A program made the translations under genes and the position numbers. DNA of 64,000 bases. Source: Actinacidiphila rubida. Lineage in GTDB: Bacteria > Actinomycetota > Actinomycetes > Streptomycetales > Streptomycetaceae. Under the pieces are notes generated by a model, which saw only the letters and a list, made by a program, of their open reading frames with translations, ran no database searches and was not told the origin of the DNA. The stretch spans positions 124,001-188,000 of the forward strand of contig NZ_FODD01000009.1 of the NCBI RefSeq assembly GCF_900110255.1, read 5' to 3'. Below are positions 8,679-17,229 of the stretch, piece by piece. Within the stretch, counting starts at the first letter, position 1; each line of letters begins with the position of its first letter.

Positions 8679-10346
8679 ATGACTGCCCGACGTACCTTGC
8701 GCCTGTTCAGAACAGCCGTCGCCACCGCCCTGACAGCCGGGTCCGTGCTCGGCAGCGTGGCTGTGTCACCGGTGTCCGCGGCCGCGCCCGCCGCCACCAC
8801 CACGACGGCCGCCAAGGCACCGAACGACTTCGACGGGGACGGCCGGAGTGACCTCGTCGGCCTCGACTCCTTCGACCGGCTTGCGGTGCTGTGGCGCACC
8901 GACGCGGAGACCACGATCGGCGGCGGCGACGCTCAGGTGCGGGGCATGCCGGTCAACTACCAGAAGATCGCGGCGCCGGGCGATCTCGACGGTGACGGCC
9001 TGCCCGACGTGCTGGCGGTGCGGCCGTCCGGCCAGCTGCGGATCTTCTCCAGCCGCCTGCACGAGACGACCGACGGCGGCCCGGGCTCGACCGGCCCGAA
9101 GTCGCCCACCGTCATCGGAAGCGGCTGGCAGGCCTACAGCATGCTGCTCACCCCCGGCGACCTGAACGCCGACGGCCGCCCGGACCTGCTGGCCCGCGGC
9201 TACGACGGCAGCCTGTGGTTCTACGCCGGCACCGGCAGCGCCACCGCACCGTTCAGGGCCCGGGCGAAGGTCGGCACCGGCTGGAACATGTACGACCAGA
9301 CGCTCGGCGCCGGTGACTTCGACGGCAACGGGTACGGCGACGTCATCGCCCGCGACCTCCAGGGCCGGCTGTGGCTCTACCCGGGCGTCGGCGGCGGCAA
9401 GCTCGGCGCCCGCCGCCAGATCGGCACCGGCTGGCAGGCCTACAACCAGCTCATCGGCGACGTCGACTGGAACGGCGACGGCCACCTCGACCTGCTCGCC
9501 CGGGCGCTCGACGGCACGCTGTACCTCTACGCCGGCGACGGCCACGGCGCCTACAAGGCCCGCACGACGGCGGGTATGCGGGAGAAGACGGACGCCTTCG
9601 CCGACCAGGGAGGCATCTACTCCTGGGGGAAGAACAACCTCGTCGGCCACCTGACCGACGGCCATTTCGCCTGGTACTACGCGAACAACGACGGCCCCGT
9701 CACCAGGTACGGCGCCGACCCGTGGAACCACGACACGGAACTGGAGGGCGCCAAGCGGGTCACCAACCCCGCGTCGCTCTCCGACAACGGTCAGCTCGGA
9801 TACCTCTACGACGACGGCTACGGCAACCTCATCCCCCCCTCCGGGAACGGCGTGACCGGTGCCCGCTCGTACTCCCTCTTCCTTGCCCCCGGCGACCTGA
9901 CCGGCGACGGCACCACGGACCTGGTCGTGCGGACCACCTCGGGCGGCCTGTACGTGCTTCCCGGCAACGGCGGCGACGACGAGAGGTTCGGCGCCAAGCG
10001 CTACGTCGGAGCCGGCTGGAACATCTACAACCGGATCGTCGGAGCCGGCGACTTCACCGGCGACGGCCGCACCGACATCGCGGCCACCACACCCGGCGGA
10101 GCGCTGTACATCTACCCCGGTCGCGGGGACGGGACGTTCGCCGCGCGCCACTACGTCGGCAGCGGCTGGCAGGGATACAGCAAGCTCGCGGCACCCGGCG
10201 ACCTCACCGGAGACGGCAAGGCCGACCTGGCGGGCGTGGACTCGGCCGGCCGGCTGTGGCTCTACCCCGGCAACGGGGCATCCGCCTTCGGCGCGCGCAA
10301 GGAGATCGGCACGGCGGGATGGAACGGATTCAGCGAACTCAGCTGA
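8679..10346 (+). CDS. Secreted FG-GAP/VCBS repeat protein
   Basis: A 555-residue exported protein of unknown role. An N-terminal signal peptide (RRTLRLFRTAVATALTAGSV, Ala-rich cleavage region near residue 37) is followed by about eight FG-GAP repeats with calcium-binding loops such as FDGDGRSDLVGLD, GDLDGDGLPDVLAV, GDLNADGRPDLLAR, GDLTGDGTTDLVVR and GDFTGDGRTDIAAT. These blades usually build a seven- or eight-bladed beta-propeller. No catalytic domain is fused, so it is probably a stand-alone adhesin, binding protein or propeller with unknown ligand. The start is the ATG after the poly-G tract because the signal peptide begins there, although the frame is open far upstream. Confidence 0.88.
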   Translation: MTARRTLRLFRTAVATALTAGSVLGSVAVSPVSAAAPAATTTTAAKAPNDFDGDGRSDLVGLDSFDRLAVLWRTDAETTIGGGDAQVRGMPVNYQKIAAPGDLDGDGLPDVLAVRPSGQLRIFSSRLHETTDGGPGSTGPKSPTVIGSGWQAYSMLLTPGDLNADGRPDLLARGYDGSLWFYAGTGSATAPFRARAKVGTGWNMYDQTLGAGDFDGNGYGDVIARDLQGRLWLYPGVGGGKLGARRQIGTGWQAYNQLIGDVDWNGDGHLDLLARALDGTLYLYAGDGHGAYKARTTAGMREKTDAFADQGGIYSWGKNNLVGHLTDGHFAWYYANNDGPVTRYGADPWNHDTELEGAKRVTNPASLSDNGQLGYLYDDGYGNLIPPSGNGVTGARSYSLFLAPGDLTGDGTTDLVVRTTSGGLYVLPGNGGDDERFGAKRYVGAGWNIYNRIVGAGDFTGDGRTDIAATTPGGALYIYPGRGDGTFAARHYVGSGWQGYSKLAAPGDLTGDGKADLAGVDSAGRLWLYPGNGASAFGARKEIGTAGWNGFSELS

Positions 10347-10455
10347 GACGGGTCCCCGGGTGCTGTGGGGTCGGGAAGGGACGACCCGCCGTGCCCCCAC
10401 CACCCGCCCTGCTTGGACGCCTGACGTCGAGGGCCGAGGACCGGCCGTGGGCGCG

Positions 10456-10488
10456 GCCCTGACCTGCTACAAGAAGGTCGGTCAGGGC
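10456..10488. terminator. Hairpin between the FG-GAP and TetR genes
   Basis: Perfect nine-base arms GCCCTGACC and GGTCAGGGC around a 15-base loop; the right arm overlaps the TetR stop codon. It could terminate both convergent transcripts. There is no T run, so this is moderate evidence. Confidence 0.4.
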
Positions 10489-11081
10489 TGGTCGTCCACG
10501 AGGGTGACTGCGCGCGTTTCGGGAACGCCCAGCATCAGCAGGGTCGTGATCGTCGCTGCGCGGGCGCCGAGGGTCCCGTTCTGCTGGTCGTCGTCCGCGA
10601 GGGCGAACACGACGCCGTAGGCGACCTGGCTCAGAGTGCCCGCCGGCAGGTGCTGTGCGAACACGTCGCCGTCCTGGCCCCGTTCCACGAGGTCGGCGAG
10701 GAGCTCGTCGACCGGCCCGAGCAGGCCGTGGATCGCCTCGCCGTACTCGCCGCGGCGCAGCGCCAACAGCACGCGGTACCGGTGCGTGACCGGCCAGACG
10801 CGGGCGATGAACTCGACCCACGCCGCGTCCGCCGCCGCGCCGGAGGCGTTGATGTCGGTGAGCACGGCGGTCATCTCGGCGACGGCCCGTTCCGTGAGGG
10901 TCCGGACGAGGTCGAGGCGCGAGGGGAAATGGCCGTAGACCGTGCGACGGACGACGCCGGCAGCGGAGGCGATGTCGCCCATTCCGGCGTCGGGGTTCTC
11001 TCCCAGCACATCGAGGGCGACGTCGAGGATGCGATCGCGTGTCTCGTTCATCGAGCGCGCGCGGGAGGACTCAGTGGGCAC
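10482..11081 (-). CDS. TetR family repressor divergent from the epoxide hydrolase
   Basis: A 199-residue TetR-type regulator. The N-terminal helix-turn-helix reads RDRILDVALDVLGENPDAGMGDIASAAGVVRRTVYGHFPSRLDLVRTL (shortened family pattern: IASAAGVVRRTVYGHFPSR), and the rest is an all-helical ligand-binding domain with no recognised specificity. The GTG at 11081 is used; an internal ATG at 11051 would give 189 residues and also keep the HTH intact. It is transcribed away from the epoxide hydrolase, and two copies of a TGCACA-N4-TGTGCA palindrome sit between them, so it most likely represses both genes and is released by an epoxide, a xenobiotic or a related ligand. Confidence 0.9.
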   Translation of the reverse strand: MPTESSRARSMNETRDRILDVALDVLGENPDAGMGDIASAAGVVRRTVYGHFPSRLDLVRTLTERAVAEMTAVLTDINASGAAADAAWVEFIARVWPVTHRYRVLLALRRGEYGEAIHGLLGPVDELLADLVERGQDGDVFAQHLPAGTLSQVAYGVVFALADDDQQNGTLGARAATITTLLMLGVPETRAVTLVDDQP

Positions 11082-11091
11082 GCGACCATTG

Positions 11092-11120
11092 TTGCACAGT
11101 GGTGTGCAGCGAAGTACGCT
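11092..11120 (+). promoter_or_regulatory. Promoter of the epoxide hydrolase gene
   Basis: TTGCAC and TACGCT are separated by 17 bases, a good housekeeping-type promoter. The first TetR operator overlaps the -35 box and the second starts at the last base of the -10 box, an arrangement suited to repression. Confidence 0.6.
11093..11108. promoter_or_regulatory. TetR operator copy 1
   Basis: TGCACAGTGGTGTGCA: arms TGCACA and TGTGCA with a four-base centre. It covers the -35 region and lies just upstream of the TetR gene, so it also fits autoregulation. Confidence 0.65.
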
Positions 11121-11135
11121 GCACACTAGTGTGCA
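11120..11135. promoter_or_regulatory. TetR operator copy 2 (perfect palindrome)
   Basis: TGCACACTAGTGTGCA is a perfect 16-base palindrome sharing both arms with copy 1 and starting 27 bases after it. It covers the predicted transcription start of the epoxide hydrolase gene. Confidence 0.7.
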
Positions 11136-11178
11136 GTGGAGAGCTGCGCTGTGCTTCGAATCCCAGGAGGAGAAGGCA

Positions 11179-12345
11179 ATGACCGCACCGCCGCCGCCGC
11201 CGACCTCGACCCTCGTCCGCCCGTTCACCGTCTCGATCTCGGATGCGGAGATCGACGACCTGAAGCAGCGACTGGCCAGAACCCGATGGCCGGATCCGGA
11301 GACGGTGGGCGACTGGTCGCAAGGGGTTCGCCTGCAGAACGCCAGGTCTCTGGTCGACTACTGGGAGCGCGGCTACGACTGGCGGCGCCTGGAGTCCGAG
11401 CTCAATCGCTTCCCCCAGTTCCTGACCGAGATCGACGGGCTGGATATCCACTTCGTCCACGTCAGGTCCAAGAACCCCCGCGCGATGCCGCTGATCCTCA
11501 CGCACGGATGGCCGGGGTCAATCGTCGAGTTCCTGAAGCTGATCGGCCCGCTGACCGATCCGGTCCCGTTCGGAGGAGACGCCGCCGATTCCTTCGACGT
11601 GGTGGTGCCGTCGCTCCCCGGGTTCGGCTTCTCCCAGAAGCCCACGGAGACCGGGTGGACCGTGTCGCGCATCGCAAGCGCGTGGGCGGAACTGATGAGG
11701 CGTCTCGGCTACACGAGATGGGCCGCGCAAGGCGGTGACTGGGGTGCCGTCGTCACCACCGCCCTCGGGGCCATGCAACCTGAGGGGCTTCTCGGAATTC
11801 ATCTGAACACCCAGTTCGCCTTTCCCGCACAGATACCCGACGCCCTTTCGCCCGAACAGCGCCATGCCGTGGAGACTCTCGCCGTCTACACCGGCGATCT
11901 CGGTGGGTCCAACCACCTTCAGGGCACGAAGCCGGAGACCGTCGGATTCGCCCTGGCGGACTCTCCCGCCGGTCAGGCGGCCTGGATCTACGAGAAGTTC
12001 CAGTCCAAGACCGACAACCGCGGGCTCGCCGAGGACGCCCTCAGCAGGGACGACATGCTCGACGCGATATCCCTCTACTGGTTCACCAACAGCGCGGCGT
12101 CGTCCGCCCGCATCTATTGGGAGAACAGATCGGGCACTTTCGCCGGCCCGAAGCTCACACTTCCGGTCGCGGTGACCGTCTTCCCGAAGGACATCCCACG
12201 CCTGCCGCGAAGCTGGATCGAAGACACCTACAGCAATCTCATCCACTACGGCGAGGCCGCCAAGGGCGGCCACTTCGCAGCCCTGGAACAGCCCGAGATC
12301 CTGGTCAGCGAAATCCGCACCGGCCTGCGCAGCCTCCGCTCCTGA
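11179..12345 (+). CDS. Epoxide hydrolase (alpha/beta hydrolase with EHN domain)
   Basis: Hydrolyses an epoxide to a diol through an enzyme-ester intermediate; cytoplasmic. The 388-residue protein starts with the epoxide-hydrolase N-terminal domain (FTVSISDAEIDDLKQRLARTRWPD) and continues with the alpha/beta-hydrolase fold: oxyanion motif HGWPG at 109-113, nucleophile Asp187 in GGDWG, and the general-base His365 in KGGHFAALEQP. Length and motifs match the juvenile-hormone/microsomal-type bacterial family. An AGGAGG-type site lies a few bases before the ATG. Expression is probably controlled by the divergent TetR repressor. The natural substrate cannot be read from the sequence. Confidence 0.92.
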   Translation: MTAPPPPPTSTLVRPFTVSISDAEIDDLKQRLARTRWPDPETVGDWSQGVRLQNARSLVDYWERGYDWRRLESELNRFPQFLTEIDGLDIHFVHVRSKNPRAMPLILTHGWPGSIVEFLKLIGPLTDPVPFGGDAADSFDVVVPSLPGFGFSQKPTETGWTVSRIASAWAELMRRLGYTRWAAQGGDWGAVVTTALGAMQPEGLLGIHLNTQFAFPAQIPDALSPEQRHAVETLAVYTGDLGGSNHLQGTKPETVGFALADSPAGQAAWIYEKFQSKTDNRGLAEDALSRDDMLDAISLYWFTNSAASSARIYWENRSGTFAGPKLTLPVAVTVFPKDIPRLPRSWIEDTYSNLIHYGEAAKGGHFAALEQPEILVSEIRTGLRSLRS

Positions 12346-12392
12346 CGCCACGGTGTGAGCTCGGAAGCACCTGCGTATCACTGGGGCTTCAC

Positions 12393-12433
12393 AGCGGCGC
12401 CCGACCTGGCACGAGGTCAGGTCGGGCGCCGCT
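12393..12433. terminator. Bidirectional terminator between epoxide hydrolase and aldehyde dehydrogenase
   Basis: Perfect 15-base arms (AGCGGCGCCCGACCT and its complement) around an 11-base loop, sitting between two convergent stop codons. Confidence 0.8.
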
Positions 12434-12443
12434 TGGACGTGTT

Positions 12444-13961
<1,518 letters not shown>

Positions 13962-14088
13962 GGCGGGCGCTCCTGGGAAACGCGGGAACGAGCGGGACGC
14001 CGCTCACTGTGGTCGGCCGAGGTTGGTGAAAGGTTGGCGCCGCCGGCGGTCAGGCACAGGCGCGCTCGCCGCCGGCCCCCGGGTCGCA

Positions 14089-14134
14089 CGTCCGCCGGCA
14101 CCCGGCCCGCCCGTCCGCCGGCACGCGGCCCGCC
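14089..14134. repeat. Two tandem 23-bp copies beside the GAF regulator stop
   Basis: Two adjacent 23-base units beginning CGTCCGCCGGCAC differ at one position. They lie just past the regulator stop codon, in the 176-base gap before the aldehyde dehydrogenase gene. I see no clear promoter or terminator in the rest of that gap. Confidence 0.7.
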
Positions 14135-14137
14135 CTC

Positions 14138-15388
14138 TCACATGCGCAGCGCGGCGCCCAGCCGGCTCGCGGCGATGCCGCGGCGCGCGTCCCGCGGGCC
14201 CATCAGCCGCAGCGCGTGCTCGTGCACCGCGGTGTCGTACGGGGCCAACTCGCCGTACCGCAGCGCGTGTTCGGGTGCGGTCGCGGCCAGGACCGCCTCC
14301 CGGACCACCACCTCCAGATGGGACCGCCAGGCGGCCACGCCCGGCGCCTCCGACGTCGGCAGCAGGGGACCCCGGTACTCCGCGAGGGCGGTCGCGATGT
14401 CCCCGCGATCCAGGGCCCGCAGGACGCGGACCGCGTCGCACTCCACGGGAGCGGTGAGCGCGTAGCGGCGGGTGGCGACCGCGCCGTCCAGCGCCCGGCG
14501 CAGGTGCGACATCTCCGCCTTGAACGTGGACGCCGAGACCGGGCGGTCGCCGTACAGCAGGTCCCGCAGCCGCTCCGGCGTGTGGCCGCCGGGTTCGAGC
14601 GCCAGCAGCGTGAGGATCTCGAGCTGGCGCGGCGGGAGGTGCAGGGCGACGCCGCCGCGCGTGACCCGGGAGGGTCCGAGGCAGTGGAGCGCGAGTGCCT
14701 CCGGCGGTGCGGCGGGCGGGTGTTCGGGCGTCGCGTCGCGCAGGCCGGCCTCGATCGCCGAGGTCAGGCCCCGCACGGTGGGCAGGGCCAGCGGGTGCGA
14801 GCGGTCCCAGGTGGTGGACAGGTCCAGGACGCCGAGCACCCGGCCGTCCGGGGCGTGGATCGGCGCGCAGTAGCAGACCCAGCCGTGCAGGGCCGCGACC
14901 AGGTGTTCGGCGGAGAACACGGTGCTGGGGCGGCCGGTGCGCAGGGCCAGCGACAGCGCGTTGGTGCCCATCGCACCCTCGTCCCAGCGGCCGCCCGGCG
15001 CGAAGTTCACGCGCTCGGCGCGGCGCCGCATCACCCGGCCCCCGCAGGTCCACAGGATCGTGCCGGTCTCGTCGGTCACCGCGGCGACGAACCCGGCGTC
15101 CTCGGCGATGCCGCCTATCTCCTCGGCGAGTTCGGTCACCGGGCCGCGCAGCGGCGATCCGGCCCATCGTGCGCTCGCGGCGCCGGGCGGGGCGCACTGC
15201 ACCTGAGGGTCCACCGTGGCCAGGGACCGTGCCCACGAGTCGCTGACCTCGGTACGGACCGCGGGGCCGCGGGTGCCGGGCCCGGCGCCGCGCCGCCCTG
15301 CCGCGAGCAGTTGGGGCACCCGGCGTGCCCACTCGTCCTCCAGCACGGTCCTGCGCTGCCTGAGCGCACCCTTCTCCGCCATCGTCAT
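14138..15388 (-). CDS. GAF-domain transcriptional regulator of the aldehyde dehydrogenase gene
   Basis: A 416-residue regulator resembling the AcoR N-terminal half but without the AAA+ sigma54-activator domain. An N-terminal region with SDSWARSLATVDP is followed by a GAF-like sensor (VTDETGTILWTCGG, then WDEGAMGTNALSLALRTGRP and WVCYCAPIHAPDGRVLGVLDLS), and the C-terminal half is a winged-helix DNA-binding domain (LEILTLLALEPGGHTPERLRDLLYG... STFKAEMSHLRRAL). The start is the ATG of the MTMAEKG sequence; a second in-frame ATG lies two codons on. It is upstream of and co-oriented with the aldehyde dehydrogenase, so it probably senses an aldehyde, alcohol or derived metabolite and activates that gene. 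Confidence 0.82.
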   Translation of the reverse strand: MTMAEKGALRQRRTVLEDEWARRVPQLLAAGRRGAGPGTRGPAVRTEVSDSWARSLATVDPQVQCAPPGAASARWAGSPLRGPVTELAEEIGGIAEDAGFVAAVTDETGTILWTCGGRVMRRRAERVNFAPGGRWDEGAMGTNALSLALRTGRPSTVFSAEHLVAALHGWVCYCAPIHAPDGRVLGVLDLSTTWDRSHPLALPTVRGLTSAIEAGLRDATPEHPPAAPPEALALHCLGPSRVTRGGVALHLPPRQLEILTLLALEPGGHTPERLRDLLYGDRPVSASTFKAEMSHLRRALDGAVATRRYALTAPVECDAVRVLRALDRGDIATALAEYRGPLLPTSEAPGVAAWRSHLEVVVREAVLAATAPEHALRYGELAPYDTAVHEHALRLMGPRDARRGIAASRLGAALRM

Positions 15389-15673
15389 CCCGACTTCATC
15401 GTCGTTCGACGCACTTCTCGTGCGACTGCCGCGTGTCCGTACGACGTCCCATTGAAGGCGGAACGCGGCGCAACGTCGAGACCTCCGGCGCGCCCGGCCC
15501 GCGCGGGCCGGCGGTTCGCCACCGCCCCGCGGGGGTCGCCCGGTCGGTCCCGGACCACCGGCCGGTGGTGGGTTGCTCGCGTGTGCCCTCCGGGCGGCTG
15601 ACCTTCGGCCGTACACGGCGAGCCCGGGAGCGGGGACTCCGGCCCGCGCTGGGCGCACCCAGCGGAGTGGGGG

Positions 15674-16828
15674 CTACCTCGCGGGAGCGAAGAGGCGCTG
15701 GGCGGCTACGGCGGCACCGCCGCGGGCCCACTCCTCGAAGGGGAGCGGCCGCACCACGATGTCGCAGTCCGCGGCCGCGCCGAACGCCTGCGCGGCGAAC
15801 GTCTGGCGGATCTGGTCGGCGAACAGGTCGTAGGAGGCGACGCCCTCGCCGGAGATGATGATCCGCTGGGGTCCGATCAGGTTCGCCACGGACGCCAGGG
15901 CCAGCCCGAGCGCGTGGCCGGCCCGGGAGAAGACCGCGCGGACCGCGGTGTGGCCGGCGTGCGCGAGCCGCACCGCGTCGTCGATCGTCAGCGTCGGGTC
16001 GCCGGTCGCCTGCCGGGCCTGCTCGGTGATGGCGTGGGTCGAGGCGACCGCCTCCACGCAGCCGGTGTTGCCGCAGGTGCACACCCGGTCGCTGCCTCCC
16101 ACCGGCAGGTGCCCGACCTCGCCGGACACGCCGTGCGCGCCGGACACCACCCGGCCGCCGATGGACAGCCCCGCGCCTATGCCCGCGCCCACGGTGACCA
16201 GGGCGAACGACGACAGACCGGCGCCGGCGCCGAACCACTGCTCGGCGACGGCGAGCGCACGCACGTCGTTCTCGATCACCGTCGGCGTGCCGGTCGCGGC
16301 CTGGACGAGCTGGGCCAGGGGGACGCGCCGCCAGTTGAGGAACGGGGTGTACTGCACGGTCCCCGTCTGCCCGTCGACGTCGCCGGAGATGGTCACCCCG
16401 ATGCTGTGCACCGGGCCGTGCGCGGTGGTGCCCGCCTCCGCGCACAACTCGGCGACCAGCCGGGCGATGGCGTGCACGACGGTGCCGACGTCCCGGGTGC
16501 GCAGGTCGGCCCTGCGGGTGGCGAGCGGCTGCGCGGTCAGGTCGCCGAGAAAGCCGATCAGCTCGTCGCCGGTGACCTTGACACCCGCGAAGCAGGCCCG
16601 TTCCGCGCGTACCGCAACCAGCGTGGCCGGCCGCCCGTTGGCGCGCTCGCCCTCCAGGCGGCCCAGTTCGGTGATCCAGCCGTCGGCCAGCAGGGGAGTG
16701 GCCACCTTGGTGACGGCGCCGGCCGAGAGGCCGGTGCGCCGGCCGACCTCGGCGCGGGTCAGCGGACCCTGGGCGAGCAGGGTCTGGAAGACCAGTGCGG
16801 CGGCGGGGGGCTGGTCGGCGAGCGTCAT
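15674..16828 (-). CDS. ROK family transcriptional repressor
   Basis: Sugar-responsive repressor of 384 residues. It has an N-terminal winged helix (LTRAEVGRRTGLSAGAVTKVATPLL), then a ROK sugar-kinase-like domain with IENDVRALAVAEQWFG, GAGIGAGLSIGGRVVSGAHG, EVGHLPV and the zinc motif CTCGNTGCVE. It is divergent from the GH27-transport-GH95-GH36 locus and most likely represses it, releasing DNA on binding a sugar from the degraded glycan. A TAnnnT -10 box six bases before the ATG and the absence of a ribosome-binding site predict a leaderless transcript. A TTTC-N5-GAAA inverted repeat overlaps this promoter. Confidence 0.92.
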   Translation of the reverse strand: MTLADQPPAAALVFQTLLAQGPLTRAEVGRRTGLSAGAVTKVATPLLADGWITELGRLEGERANGRPATLVAVRAERACFAGVKVTGDELIGFLGDLTAQPLATRRADLRTRDVGTVVHAIARLVAELCAEAGTTAHGPVHSIGVTISGDVDGQTGTVQYTPFLNWRRVPLAQLVQAATGTPTVIENDVRALAVAEQWFGAGAGLSSFALVTVGAGIGAGLSIGGRVVSGAHGVSGEVGHLPVGGSDRVCTCGNTGCVEAVASTHAITEQARQATGDPTLTIDDAVRLAHAGHTAVRAVFSRAGHALGLALASVANLIGPQRIIISGEGVASYDLFADQIRQTFAAQAFGAAADCDIVVRPLPFEEWARGGAAVAAQRLFAPAR

Positions 16829-16834
16829 GCCGGA

Positions 16835-16840
16835 ACCCTA
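16835..16840 (-). promoter_or_regulatory. -10 box for a leaderless ROK transcript
   Basis: Read on the minus strand, TAGGGT lies exactly six bases before the ATG and no purine-rich ribosome-binding site is present. The -35 region is weak. Confidence 0.5.
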
Positions 16841-16842
16841 CA

Positions 16843-16855
16843 TTTCCACGAGAAA
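16843..16855. promoter_or_regulatory. Candidate ROK operator
   Basis: TTTC and GAAA are separated by five bases (TTTCCACGAGAAA), immediately upstream of the ROK -10 box and thus inside its promoter. This fits autoregulation; the arms are short, so it is tentative. Confidence 0.4.
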
Positions 16856-16982
16856 GTAAGGAAGGCGTGCAGGCCACGTCGACGTACGGGAGGATCCCAT
16901 GTATCTGTCCTGATTCGTCGGGATTGCCGCGCGATCCTTCGTCAAGCGCCGGTCAGACATCGGATTTTTCCCGCTGACTATG

Positions 16983-17012
16983 TTGACGGTGGAAGGAAAC
17001 CCTGGCTACATT
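16983..17012 (+). promoter_or_regulatory. Promoter of the glycan-utilisation locus
   Basis: TTGACG and TACATT are spaced by 18 bases, close to the housekeeping consensus. If used, transcription starts near 17019 and leaves a leader of about 210 bases before the GH27 start. Confidence 0.5.
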
Positions 17013-17041
17013 CGCCGCACTCCGCGTCGGGTGGAAGGGAT

Positions 17042-17092
17042 GGTTCCCCCGCCGGGAGCGCGGCCGGATCCTCCCGCCGGCCGCGCTGAACC
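17042..17092 (+). promoter_or_regulatory. Strong hairpin in the leader of the glycan locus
   Basis: Perfect 11-base arms AGCGCGGCCGG and CCGGCCGCGCT around a nine-base loop, with an outer GGTTC/GAACC pair. It lies between the predicted promoter and the GH27 start. No T run follows, so it may be a leader structure or operator rather than a terminator. Beyond it, to 17218, I see nothing else in this 400-base gap. Confidence 0.5.
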
Positions 17093-17229
17093 GCCCTCGG
17101 TGGTGCTCCGGGACGACCGCCACCGAGGGAACCCTCTTCATTCCTCAGGTGGCTGACCGCGCGCGGTTCCGTGCGCCCGGGTCCGGACGGACCGGGGCGC
17201 GCTGCCGCGCGCCGAGACGGAGAACACCC

